From assembly GCA_024401515.1 (NCBI GenBank), contig JAKSKY010000014.1, positions 1 to 37,042 on the forward strand: a stretch of DNA of 37,042 nt, given 5' to 3'. Of the stretch, positions 6,901 to 16,900 are shown in pieces. Position 1 is the stretch's first letter; every line of letters begins with the position of its first letter. A model generated the notes under the pieces. That model was not told the DNA's origin. It made no database searches and saw only the letters and a program-made list of their open reading frames with translations. This stretch comes from Paludibacteraceae bacterium (lineage in GTDB: Bacteria > Bacteroidota > Bacteroidia > Bacteroidales > Paludibacteraceae). A program made the position numbers and the translations under genes.

Positions 6901-9129
6901 TTTCCATTCGAATTGATAGGTAGGAAGCAACTCCACATTGGCCTTCAATGTGACGTCGGTACCCTTACATACCAGTGAAGGAATGGAGTCGATGGTGAAG
7001 GATGGCGTCTCGCACGCTTTGTCCTCGCAACTGATGGTGACAGGGTCTGTGATGTAATATTTGCGGCAAGGGTCTAGCGGATAACCATCCCTGGCGATCT
7101 CGTCCACGGTGGGTTTGTCAGGCCCCACGATCGCCCGATAGAGGGTCATGCCCGATGTCGCTTGGTGGGTGATGCTCTTCTCTTTGCCTGGAATCGTCTC
7201 CCAATGGATACCATCTGTGGATTTTTGCCAAGCAAACTCTTCCACAGGATAGTTGGCGAACCAATCCTCCGCGAACAGTGTGACGGTGTGGGTCTCTTCA
7301 GCATCGTTGCAGTCGTTGGCCGCAAGGTACTTGGTCGTTTTTTTATTGTCTATGCCCACCTCCGCGATGTCCACGTATTCGCCGCAAGAGGTAATGGATA
7401 GGTTGTCGAAGGCTACCAGCGCCGCACCCAGTGTGGTGGCGTATATCTTCAAATGAACCTCCTTCGTCTTATCGTCGTTGAGCGAGAAGGGGAGGGAGAG
7501 CAATGTGTAGTTGGTGGAAGCCCCAATTCGGGAACTGTTTTTCGAGATGGTCTTTCCCGATTCATCCTCCAATGCGACGGTGAATGAGGCGGTGGCCGCA
7601 GGTGCGTCGATTAGATTCACCCCGATGTTGAATAGGTTTTGTCTGCAATGGCAAAGCTTATTGGCGGGTATCACCTTGTCGATCAATAGTTGGTTGGATC
7701 CTAGGGATGGAATCGCCACGACCAGATGCGCGTCGTTGGCCTTTTTCGTGGCGCCCAATGATTGGTGGCTCTCCGAATAGACCCTTTTACCATCAGAAGT
7801 ATTGAACAATGCTGCATCAGGAGCGCAGGTCACCGCGTAATATTTCCCTTCGATGAAAGCCTCGCTTTGAAGCGTGTCGAAACGTTTGTAACCGGCTGCC
7901 ATACCCTCGAAATCTCTGGTTTGGGAACTGTCGATCGTACCGAACTCCTCGCTAAAGATGCGCATGAGCTTCTCGTTGTATTCGCAGCTCTCCTCCTCGA
8001 TGTCCACGTTGGAGGTTAAGGTGTTGGATATGGAGTAGTATTGGCAACCATTGGATGGGCCATTGTGCGCACCGATGTATTCCGCCTCCTTTTGAGCCTC
8101 CTCCATCGTTTTGCCGCCAGTGGTGACTAGACGGTACACCTTGGGGTGGTTCGGATCGTTATCCACATCCACCGACATCTTCTTGCCACCACCGCCTTGC
8201 GGAATGTTTTTCCATGTAAGTCCGTCATCCTCAGACTCTTGCCATAGAAAGTAGGTGAAGTCATAGATTTTCTCCCATGATTCGAGGACATTGTTGGAGA
8301 TGGTGTATTGTGTCCGTAAGATACATTGGTTATTGACAGGGTCGCCTCGGTAACTATGGCCGATTTTGATGATTGGTTCCACCACCTCCTCGTCATCCTT
8401 ACGGTAGAGGGAGATGTCGTCGAGGACGAAGTCGTTGCCACCGCCCGACATACAGTTGTTAAGCACCTGCAGTTTTAAGATATCTCCGTCTTTGGCGGTG
8501 AACTCCAAATCGAACTGCTTCCACTCCTTCATGGCATGGGTATACATGCCGTTAGGATTGTTGTTGTTGTAGTTGTTGAACTTCCACAAGGGCAAGTCTC
8601 CCGTATCCATACTCTTGATGATGACTGGATTATCGGGATCTTTTATATTGACTATGTTAAGGGTTAGGTTAGATAGCAATAATGTAAGGGAGGAGGAGAA
8701 AGAGACACTGGCGCCGAAAATCGTGAACCGATAGTCATGGTTGCCGCAGGTCTCGAACTGCATCGTCTGTTCATAGATCACCTCTCCGTTGCCCGCACCG
8801 CCCACATTGACGATGAGCATGGCGCCGTTAGGGTTTCTGGTGTGGTCGCCACCAGCGGTGAAATGACGGGCGTCAGCTTTTCCGCAACTTTTTTTGTGGA
8901 CGAAAGCCCACCAGGTACTATTCGCGATACCGTATCGTCCGTCATGAAGTCCATCGCATTCTCCCACCACTGTATGGCCCGGAACAGTCATCGTAGGGTC
9001 TGGGAAATCCTTGACGACGGTATCTTCCGCCACGCCGAAATCCTCACGCCAAACCAAGTTCCATGACTCTGAATTAGCTGTAAAACAAAATGTTAATAGA
9101 GTAAGTAATATAAATAACTTTTTCCGCAT
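3706..9129 (-). CDS. Giant Ig-like repeat surface protein with T9SS type B sorting domain
   Basis: The 1807-residue protein starts with a Sec signal peptide (KKLFILLTLLTFCFTANSE, about residues 3-21). Residues about 24-245 look like a jelly-roll/MAM-like region ending FVLDDISLY; a second similar region ends near LVAFDNLSI (about 578). From about 710 to 1650 there are Ig-like modules opening with a C-x-G motif and closing with TTYYR...CP. Two module types alternate, giving a super-repeat of about 170 residues. The last 88 residues (about 1720-1807; IYDRFGKLVFEG, GWDG-YNG, PSTDYWYVL) form a gliding-motility-associated C-terminal domain, the T9SS type B sorting signal. The protein should be exported across the outer membrane by T9SS and kept on or released from the surface. 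Its coding strand is visibly richer in G+C than the divergent operon. Ligand unknown; adhesion is the likely role. Confidence 0.9.
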   Translation of the reverse strand: MRKKLFILLTLLTFCFTANSESWNLVWREDFGVAEDTVVKDFPDPTMTVPGHTVVGECDGLHDGRYGIANSTWWAFVHKKSCGKADARHFTAGGDHTRNPNGAMLIVNVGGAGNGEVIYEQTMQFETCGNHDYRFTIFGASVSFSSSLTLLLSNLTLNIVNIKDPDNPVIIKSMDTGDLPLWKFNNYNNNNPNGMYTHAMKEWKQFDLEFTAKDGDILKLQVLNNCMSGGGNDFVLDDISLYRKDDEEVVEPIIKIGHSYRGDPVNNQCILRTQYTISNNVLESWEKIYDFTYFLWQESEDDGLTWKNIPQGGGGKKMSVDVDNDPNHPKVYRLVTTGGKTMEEAQKEAEYIGAHNGPSNGCQYYSISNTLTSNVDIEEESCEYNEKLMRIFSEEFGTIDSSQTRDFEGMAAGYKRFDTLQSEAFIEGKYYAVTCAPDAALFNTSDGKRVYSESHQSLGATKKANDAHLVVAIPSLGSNQLLIDKVIPANKLCHCRQNLFNIGVNLIDAPAATASFTVALEDESGKTISKNSSRIGASTNYTLLSLPFSLNDDKTKEVHLKIYATTLGAALVAFDNLSITSCGEYVDIAEVGIDNKKTTKYLAANDCNDAEETHTVTLFAEDWFANYPVEEFAWQKSTDGIHWETIPGKEKSITHQATSGMTLYRAIVGPDKPTVDEIARDGYPLDPCRKYYITDPVTISCEDKACETPSFTIDSIPSLVCKGTDVTLKANVELLPTYQFEWKRNGETLSTTELSLTDKPSDSTFYEFRITDRNCPPAIFIDTVVTVDVDTITLTLQTDSLCEGGEVILEAVRKNHHAPLIWEYSTDSMRTFTAFDPYEDEEVLHPTQSTYYRNKCDSFICPAIVSDTVFAYVEKKVDVKIDQLPEWTCDGVEVDLNAYVDLDPNDNTYTWVVNGDTLWDHQKLEYKEVPLVRTTYQFLVFGKHCPVSFDTTYTRIMTEHGIEIFIDKDTICEGETVRVTAEYDYNATVVWQYTYDNKKFFDYEPDEVPKDLIYRPNETPKIRPTANLTPDTTTYYRVLVPESNRCPQTFSFSVIAHVEKKAKNVAIEEIPSIVCKGVDLELTGHADIDPTINTLSWIKNKDTLSKGELVTVDAPTQATYYEFNVAGKYCPDIKKSANVNVESSGNVWLEIDKDSICEGEIAQITVGYEETSNDIIWEKSQDNENFKEFDPNKDIKALMPTYTTYYRIKSAAKTSTCPTIYSNTVQVNVETKVKVEVDPIPPLVCVGREVELHAKAYLEDYNSFTWSKGEEVISSTKLDVKDNPTEETLYKLTILGKKCPAIVKEFNVALEEEPQLELSLSAQGVCEGDEITLTAGQTNVKGIQWQKKTAGESEFTTISEKLTDALTLVADKNTTYRLVSSGEEVCPSTTSEEIKVSVEPKITFTLPEKVAICSNEKVDVNVLFEGEPSSVAWFEKGKEDSDYRDMKISSTSFSILPSETTEYRMVYTAQHCPSDTGYFTAVVDDGVTIAEIPNDTICGGESVTLKTSCENASSLIWEAVEEEESNYHKIGEGIEEMKVTPKKSTKYKLTAESVNGCPCQPVYTSVIVYDPVHISMNEAEICEGDSVTLYLSGLNHYTEITWSNDEFETSIGSKPTLKVSPDKTTRYSARVVNGVCKDETYGTVEVYDYPKVLACTEYNMTSYKLEVESDRFPLYYNFGEGREVTTSNILEKATYGTVYHVTIANELGCSTEYEFETPLYDIQIPEYFVADRDRWKVENLERFPRSSYKIYDRFGKLVFEGVSDDEGWDGLYNGHAMPSTDYWYVLNMPEIDRQFSGHFTLIRESGR
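4932..6993 (-). repeat. Four copies of a ~170-residue two-module super-repeat
   Basis: Module A opens IPSLVCKG or similar at residues about 713, 882, 1067 and 1236. Module B opens with a short acidic stretch and CEGE/CEGD at about 798, 968, 1153 and 1322. Both series have spacings of 169-185 residues, so the unit that was duplicated was the A+B pair. Diverged modules continue downstream (about 1405, 1493, 1577). Confidence 0.8.
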
Positions 9130-9215
9130 CGTTTTTTCCTTCTTGTCGTGAGCGATGTTTGTTCATCCCCACTGGCATTTACGTGGGAGGAGATTTACCA
9201 TCCAACCCAACGGGG

Positions 9216-9223
9216 CAAATTTA
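9216..9223 (-). promoter_or_regulatory. Candidate -7 box for the 1807-residue surface protein
   Basis: The minus strand reads TAAATTTG, matching TAnnTTTG. It would give a leader of about 80 bases before the ATG at 9129. No convincing -33 box. Confidence 0.45.
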
Positions 9224-9299
9224 CCAATATTATTTGAAGCTGATGGATATTTTTTCGAAAAAAAATTGATGAATTGGATGGGTTTATTGAAATAATGAT

Positions 9300-9307
9300 T
9301 ATTTTTG
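9300..9307 (+). promoter_or_regulatory. Candidate -7 box for the TraO-like/adhesin operon
   Basis: TATTTTTG matches TAnnTTTG, about 100 bases before the ATG at 9407. The same octamer occurs before the gene at 24336. Two sets of direct repeats lie between it and the start codon. Confidence 0.4.
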
Positions 9308-9319
9308 CAACGTTAAGTT

Positions 9320-9341
9320 TGGTTAAAAAAGTGGTTAAAAA
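9320..9341 (+). repeat. Direct repeat TGGTTAAAAA x2 with 12-bp period
   Basis: Perfect 10-base copies lie at 9320-9329 and 9332-9341, a little over one helical turn apart; a related GGTTAAAGA lies at 9382-9390. The spacing suits a dimeric regulator binding one face of DNA. Function is inferred only. Confidence 0.5.
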
Positions 9342-9406
9342 CTTGACAAACTACGTGTCGATTGGGGACTACGTAGAGGGAGGTTAAAGATTATTTAAAT
9401 ATAAAT

Positions 9407-9958
9407 ATGTTACGAAAAGTTGTTTTATGTTTGTCCTTTGGGATAATGAGTCTGTTTTGTTTTGGAGAGGAAATTAATCAGTATGAACTTATTAGTTTGT
9501 CTCATGTGAAGGGATACCAGTCTGTCGGTCTCCGAGCTGGGCATGGCACCAAGAACCGTTTGGATATTGGTTTGACCTATGCTTATTGTTTCAACGAGAG
9601 ATTTTCTCTCTTAGTGGAGTTGGATCGTGAGTGGGCTGTTTTCGGTAATTCCGAGTTCACCAATCTTTTCCTAATCTCTCCGGGTTTGGAGCATAATCTG
9701 ATGAATCCTGCGAAATGGTTCTATTGGCACTGGGGTATCGGAGCGGCAGTTGGAAAGGATCGTTGGGATAATATGGTGATTTCGAGGAGAGTAGAAGGTT
9801 GGGTCTTTGGTGCGCAACTGGGAACTGGCGTTGAGTTCATTCCTTGGAAACGTTTTTCTTTGGTCCTAAAGGGGCAGCAATATGTTTTGTTTGGTAACAA
9901 TGACAATTATTTCAAACCGAATATCTCTCTGGCATTGAGATTTAATTTCCATAAATAA
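9407..9958 (+). CDS. TraO-like outer-membrane conjugation protein
   Basis: The 183-residue protein has a signal peptide (VVLCLSFGIMSLFCFG, about 4-20) and then alternating amphipathic strands ending in an aromatic/basic C-terminus (LALRFNFHK), as in outer-membrane beta barrels. The second half (WFYWHWGIGAAVGKDRWDN, then VFGAQLGTGVEFIPWKRFSLV, then GNNDNYFKPNISLALRF) follows the layout of Bacteroides conjugative-transposon TraO: SLG.....Y...W, GG....EFE.YL..R, LWGSSTGNFH..VGIGLKF. Length is close to TraO (about 190). TraO normally follows TraN; here the nearest TraN is some 24 kb away and this gene heads an operon with a lipoprotein and a giant surface protein (gap of 9 bases to the next gene). 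It could instead be a generic porin-like barrel; the tra genes nearby favour TraO. Confidence 0.6.
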   Translation: MLRKVVLCLSFGIMSLFCFGEEINQYELISLSHVKGYQSVGLRAGHGTKNRLDIGLTYAYCFNERFSLLVELDREWAVFGNSEFTNLFLISPGLEHNLMNPAKWFYWHWGIGAAVGKDRWDNMVISRRVEGWVFGAQLGTGVEFIPWKRFSLVLKGQQYVLFGNNDNYFKPNISLALRFNFHK

Positions 9959-9967
9959 GAAGATAAT

Positions 9968-10912
9968 ATGAAGACTATAAGATATATACTAGTAGCTATT
10001 TTGTGTGTGGTATTGTTTACGGCGTGTGATAGCCGTGAGGATTGGTGGGTGGAAAATGATGAAAAGCCGACATATAGTTTTGACTCGGATGTTGTGGATA
10101 CATCGAAGTATGAGGATATGTTTGGAAGAAAATATTACGATTTGGAGTTGTTGTGCGGAAATGAAAAACGTGTTCGTTTGAATAATTTGAGTCAGTCGTA
10201 TGATAGGGATTTTACGATGAAAGCTTATGGCAGATTGGTAAATCCGGATTGCTATTTTATTGATATAGATAATGTTAATGAGGAATGGGACAATGTTTTC
10301 AATAAGGAGTTCATGGATGTTTATTTTGATAATTCAACTCATGAGATTGTCATACGAAACAAAGTCATCACAGAGGAGTTGCAACGTTCGACGTATGAGA
10401 TAGAGAAGTCGAGAATAGAAAAAGACGGTCTGGATTATTTTAGATATCCCAAATGGGAAACGAATGTGCTTTTTAAGCTGACTAACTGTGTTGGTGTAGA
10501 GGTAGAGGTTTGCCTCAGATTGATAGTATATGCCAATATGTGTCCTCTAGTTGATATTAAGGTGGAGAATATAGGAGGGAAGGAGCGTATGATAACTGCC
10601 TTGGCAAGTGATCCCGAAAAATTAGGAATCAAAGCATACGAGTATTGTATAGACGGTGATGTTGAGGATAATATGAGCGCATACGAATACGTTAACTACT
10701 TTTGGTCGGATTCGCCTGAATATGAAATGTCTAAGCCGAATAGAAATAAATATGGTGATCATTCCCAGGAGATGGTATATATAACTGCGACAAAACTGAG
10801 CTCCATCAAACATGCCTTCCAAACTTCCGGGAAGCATGTCGTATGGGTGAGAGCCCAAGATAAATTGGGTTATTGGAGTTCTTGGAAATCTAAAGAAATA
10901 TTTATTGAATGA
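9968..10912 (+). CDS. Lipoprotein of unknown function in the adhesin operon
   Basis: The 314-residue protein has a lipoprotein signal (YILVAILCVVLFTAC, lipid-anchored C20) followed by acidic DSRED, as in surface-exported Bacteroidota lipoproteins. The remainder is acidic, with no domain I can name; the C-terminal part (GKHVVWVRAQDKLGYWSSW) looks like an Ig/fibronectin-type strand pair. It lies 9 bases after the TraO-like gene and 31 bases before the giant surface-protein gene, so it is probably cotranscribed and may help anchor or assemble one of these partners. This role is inferred from position only. Confidence 0.75.
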   Translation: MKTIRYILVAILCVVLFTACDSREDWWVENDEKPTYSFDSDVVDTSKYEDMFGRKYYDLELLCGNEKRVRLNNLSQSYDRDFTMKAYGRLVNPDCYFIDIDNVNEEWDNVFNKEFMDVYFDNSTHEIVIRNKVITEELQRSTYEIEKSRIEKDGLDYFRYPKWETNVLFKLTNCVGVEVEVCLRLIVYANMCPLVDIKVENIGGKERMITALASDPEKLGIKAYEYCIDGDVEDNMSAYEYVNYFWSDSPEYEMSKPNRNKYGDHSQEMVYITATKLSSIKHAFQTSGKHVVWVRAQDKLGYWSSWKSKEIFIE

Positions 10913-10943
10913 AATTATTTACCTGTAAATTGAACATTAGAAT

Positions 10944-13900
10944 ATGAAAATTTCAAAGTTATTTAATCCTTTATTGGTGCTATTGTTTGTAATGGCTGTT
11001 GGCGGGAATTGTTATGCCGGTGATTTTTGTGAAGGTCGATCAACAATTGGAACAGACATAACTGCGGTTAATTTTACGATAAACAAGCAAGATTTTGTGC
11101 TGGCCAACGATTCTATTGTAGTTGATGTTTCTATGGATGTCAATTCATTTGGAAGATGGGCTTGGGGTGAGAATGGCGAGTTACTGAGGACGACATATGA
11201 AGCCTTTGTGTGTTTTATGGTTCCTACTACTAAAATGCTCTATAAAACTCACATAATTAAGGGAAATATTCCTTATGCAAAGGGAACTTATTGTGCGCAA
11301 GGATTCGAGAAAGTGGGGAAAGCTAGTGTTCAGGTGGAAAGTTTGTGGAAATCCTTGGGGTTGTCTAATAGCAATTTGGACGAGGTATCCATAGATGTTT
11401 ATATAGAGTATTCTTCCAATGTGTCATTTAGAGATAATTATACAGATCGATCTTTTGGCCCAGAGCAATCATCTCCCCAAACCATCACCATCTACAAATG
11501 TAATCCTGGTTCGATTAAGTTTGCGGACAATATTCCTACCATTGATGCCAATGGGATGAATGTGGGTCTTTGGTATCGTGACAAAAGTTTGGGAAACATT
11601 GTCGTCAAGAATGCGGAATCGCCCTCTATTTTCAATGGCGGTGGAACGCAGTCCATCCATTTGGAGTCCTCATATGAGAACAGTGGCATTAGCAACAGTT
11701 CTAAAAAAGTCGTGAAGGAGAATGTGGATTTGGATCTCTCTTTCAATGAGATTCTTTTGAATAATGTACCGTATGACGCCGTGGATTCCTTATCAAGAAA
11801 AGTCACTTATACGACGTCGCATAATACGGCTATCACTTGTAGGTCAAGTAATATATTCCTTCAGTCTGTCGCACCGTTGATGTTGCCTCCGTTAAGGAGC
11901 ATGAAGCAGGAGAATGAGGTGAATTATATTTGTGGGGAGGCTACAGAGGAATACGTTACAATTCCAGGTCAGCAGGTGAAAAAAATAGTAGGGTCGAACA
12001 ATGTGGATCTTACGGATGAAGAGGACAAATATTACGATGTCCGATATCTCTGGCAATATAAATATGCGGATGGTTCAAACAACTGGACCGATGTCTCTGG
12101 CAGCGAATCAAAAAGTCCAGATTTGTCCTATCCAAGAGAGCGGCTTCAAAAGAAGATTTACTTTAGGCAAAAAGTAAAATTAGCCCTTTATGACGACAAG
12201 ACCCTTTATGCTTCGGACGAGCCATTTATGGGTTATGTGGTGTACGATGTGTACAAAGGAATCGAAAAGGCCGACTTTTCCATCACGCCTACGGAGTATA
12301 TATGCATAGGTTCCGAGTTCGCCGAAGGGAAGGGCGATGTCGTGGTGACTTTTAACGGAAACAAAGAGAAGTACCAATATGCCTCTGTCGCGGATCCTCA
12401 AGAGGGACAGATGTTTTCCTATACATGGAAAAAAGATAATGATTTGATTCAAGAGAAGGGGAACAAAGTACACTGTGATGGCGAGGTGACCAGTAAGGTC
12501 GAGTATCAGGTGTCGGTAATGGACGGATGTAATAATACGGTAACTTTGTCTACCGCTAAGGATGTCATCTCCTTACCTGAATTGGATCCATTGTTGCTCG
12601 TGTTTTCAGAGCAAGCGAATGTGAGCCTAGAGAATCATACAATTCACATGGAGAAAATTGCCTCGTCCGACGTGAACGTGACGGTAAAAGAGGAGGATCG
12701 TTCGAAGCATAAATATTATTTGCTCATTGCCAACGGAAAAGGAGAAGGGGGCAATGATACGATAAAAATCCACAATCAATATCAGACGAAAATCTCCAGT
12801 GAACAATGGAAGATGATGGTCAAGGCAATCTCGGAATTTGGCGATAATGCGGTACGTTTTGTGAAGCAGTCCGCACAGGGATGTTTTAGCAATGAAGTCC
12901 CTTTAATTGTCACGGAGGTTGAGCCTATTTATGACAACGTCATCTACTTTGATCAGGGAAGTGCGGGCGGTTGGGGCGACAAAATGAACATTTGCGCCGG
13001 CAGCGGAGTACCGGAGGTGAAAGGAAAGGTGGCGAAAGGAGGTTTTTCATCGGGATCATACAATTATTTGTGGCAATATACCACGACACCTAAGGTGGCG
13101 AAATCGTGGACGCAAATTCCGGGAACAGACAAGGGATCCGCGGACCTCTCCGAAAATATGCTGAATATTCTCAACCAGAGTATCTACATCAGAAGAATCG
13201 TCATATCAAGTTCTGGCAGCAGCGAGCTTCGTGACACGAGCGCCACGGTTGAGGTAAATATCTTTTCAAGACCATCCTTGCGATTGTTGGTTTCCGAAAA
13301 AGAGGGAGAGGGGTATGTGTTAAATCCTTCCGTCAATATTTGTTATGGCGGAAATCTATACTTTAAGGCGGAGATGAAAGATAGTTCGTTGTTAAACACA
13401 GCCAATTATCCTGATTTGGAGCCTCATTTCTACAAGTATGACTCAGACGGGAATGATGCGGAAATCTCCAACGAGAGAATGATTGGCGTAGACCAACCGT
13501 ATAGGGTTCGGGTTACCGCGAATTTTTGTGATGGAAAAATAGTTTCGGACAATGAGGTGAAGGTATTGGTCGGAGAGAATTTGTCCATGGAATGGCAGGA
13601 TTTCTCTTTTAGTCCATGTTTGGTGGGTGGCTCATTCTTTGATGTGGGCGTGCTCTCTCCGGACCCTGAGTATACATACACTTTTTATGATTCAAATCGA
13701 AAGTTGCTTTCAGAAGGCGCTGCCTCTATTAAGATACCAGAGGATAATGGACACAATAACCTCCATTTCTATGTGGTTAAACAATTGGGTGAGCATGGAT
13801 GTTCCCAAGAGTCCAAAATCGTTGTGGAGGGTAATTTGATTAAGTCGTTGCTGCAACCTACCAAATTGAGGGTTTTGGACAATGCGGCCGATCCTGTATC

Positions 13901-16900
13901 TGGTAAATACAATGTTTGTGCGGGTATGAATTTCACCGTCAAACCGGAAACGGAATACTTGGAGATTAGTGGGTTGACCTACACTTGGGAATTGGATGGC
14001 ATCTTATTAAAGGATACAACCCATAGTGTGACCATTAATCTGGATGATTATGACAAGGATCACCTCTTGGTGAGAACCTCCAAAAGAATTTCACGGGGCA
14101 AGATTTGTGACATGATAGATGACACAGTCGCTATCCATACGATTCCGAACGTCACGGTGGCTGAGGATATCACTACCTCGTCCGATGTGATATGTTTTGG
14201 AGAAAATGTGGAATTGTCTATCAAGAGTAGTGCGGTGCAAGGTGGAACGGGTAATTATACGTATACATGGTCTAAGTACAATGAGAAGACGAATAAGTTC
14301 GAATTGTTGGGTGTCGATGACCAAACGGACCACATCAAGGATACGAAACTTACGGGAAATGGTATCTATCAGTTGAAGATTTCTGATAAGAAGTGTCTCA
14401 ATGAGAAGAAAGAGGGTAGTGTTTATCGATATCAGAAGACAATGCCGCTTGTCGAAATTGAGGTGAATCCGGACTTGACTATAGAGCCTGAACATATAAA
14501 GATGACGCCTACTCAATTCAACTTGTCGGATTTCTCGGATGGAACGACGGAGATCATTGTGAATGTCAAAGATACGGTGTCGGCTAAGTTGTCGGTGGAT
14601 ACTGTGGTGTTCTATCTGGAGAATTCTTTGGTGGCGAAGAAAATCGCGACAACCAATCTGAATCACAATTTCATCATCACCAAGGATATGGTGAAGGGTT
14701 CCGCTATTGAATTCGGTATTGTTAGAAATATCACGATAAGCAAAGAGAAACAATGTGTTTCGAAATTGTATAGTGGCAAGATAGAGGTGAATCAAGGATT
14801 TACCACCTCCTTTGAAATTGCCTCGGAGAGCGGTTCTGAGGTGATTGAAGAGTGTTTGGAGGATGATATCATCTTGTCTGTGTTGAGCTTGCCGAAATTT
14901 GGTGATGTGGTGATGCCAGAGGGTTCGTATAGCTATCAATGGAAACGCAAGCGTGTCAATAGCATGTTATGGACTGAAATCGCAGATGCTGACAAGAAGT
15001 CGCTCTCTGTTAAGCCGGATAACAATGGGGTTGATTATATCTATATGTGTTATTTGACCTACAATAATACATCCACGTCGAAAGTCGCCATCTCTTCTAA
15101 TGAGATACTAGTCAAGGGCTATCAGAAAAAGAGCCAGCAATACGTGTGGGCGATAGAGAATGGCAACAAATCAAGTGTGGTGGAGATCTGTCATGGTCAA
15201 AACTTGGAGAACCTTACCTTGATGTTCGAGGATGAGGAATCGCTTCATTATCAGTGGCAAAAGATGGTCGATGGCAGTTGGGTGGATATTTTGAAGAGTG
15301 CCGATGTCATGGGAGAGGAGGCCTCTGTGATGACATATAGCCAAAAGAGTGTCATGGAGAATCTTTATTTCAGATGTGTCGCGATCGATTATTGTGACGA
15401 TACGGTGCCTTCGAAGAATTTCATATCGGTTGTTGTGAAGAAGAATACCCCTGTGGATCCTGATTTGATTTTTGTTCAAAGCAATAGAATCATTCCTAAG
15501 GGTGAAGATCGTGTGAATAGTATCCGTTTTGTTGTCCCTACTGATAATGCGAATACCTATCACTGGTATTATTACCCTGAGAAGGAGATGGTGGGTAATG
15601 ATGTAACTTTTAAAGAATCCGAAGGCGCTTATTTACCTGATAGTGGTGTTCAATCGTATTATATAGCAGGAAAGCATCTTATTAACGTGTACAAGGAAAA
15701 TCTTAATGGATGCATCTCCGACACATTGCAGTATAGTTATGAGCTATTTGATGAGTTGTATGTGGAAGGAGCGGCTACATCAGCACAAAAAACGCTGTGC
15801 CCATATTCAGAATATCATTCGTCAGTATTGCTTGATGGTGTAAATGGAGGTTCTGGAGATAATGTCATAACCTGGTATTTTAAAAAGCAATCAATGTCTT
15901 ATTTCTTGCCATTGACTCCTGAATTGGCTGATTTCAGCTATGAGATGAGGGCGGATTCTCTGTTTGTTTATCAAATATCTGGCTTAGATCAAACCACAGA
16001 ATTTTATGCGAAAGTGGTTAGCAACAATTATCCAGGCGAACCGGCTAAGTCAGATGTGGTGGCTATTGATGTTTACGAAAAGTTGGATCCAGGCCGCATT
16101 GATCCGTTAGAAGAAACCGTTTGTTATGGAACAGCCCCTGTTATTGCCAGTATCGAGCGTGCGGACAAGGGATCCGGTAGCTACACGTATCAATGGATAC
16201 AATCCGAAGATCAGATAAAGTGGAGGATTGTAGAGGGACAAGGTAGTTACCGTTATTTGTCAAACTATAATTCAGAAAACGATTATAGTATTACCAAAAA
16301 CACCTTCTTCAGACGAGTTGTGAGTGATGGATGCACCCGTGATACTTCATTGGGTACCAAAATGTTCTCTGTTGCGCCTCGAACAAGAATCGGTGGAGAT
16401 GAGATTGTGGGAACCGGTGTTGTCACGAAGGGTGAAAGTGCCTTTATTTATGGAAAGGACAAATCTTTCCAATATGTGTTTAAGAAGGATGATGGCATCT
16501 CTATTTTGGACACGGTGGCGGGAGGACATCCTTTTGTGAGTGATAAGATTCAATTTAACACTAGATTCTATGTGTCGAAAATTGATGAGTTTGGTTGTGA
16601 GAGTGAGAACGACACTTCTTTCTTGGTCGTTGCGGCTAGGAAGATGGATGGTGGAAAAATTGTTTTCAATAATGGCGAAAAGGAGTCATGGGTTTGTCAT
16701 AACAGCAGGAATGTGGATATCCTTAACGAAAGTGAACCATCGGGCGAGAATTTATCGTTTGAGTGGTATTATTGCAAGGCGGGCGCAGAGAACTGCAACA
16801 ATTCGGTGATGGGAAAACGTTCGAATGCGATTGTGACGAGTAGTGAAATCTCGCTAGATACAACGGGGCTTCTGTTGACGAATGAGACTGGAAAAGATGT

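Noticed and set aside
14091..14939. 282-codon open frame on the minus strand
   Set aside because: It is antisense to the giant surface-protein gene, rich in R, H and I with no domain or signal; a shadow frame.
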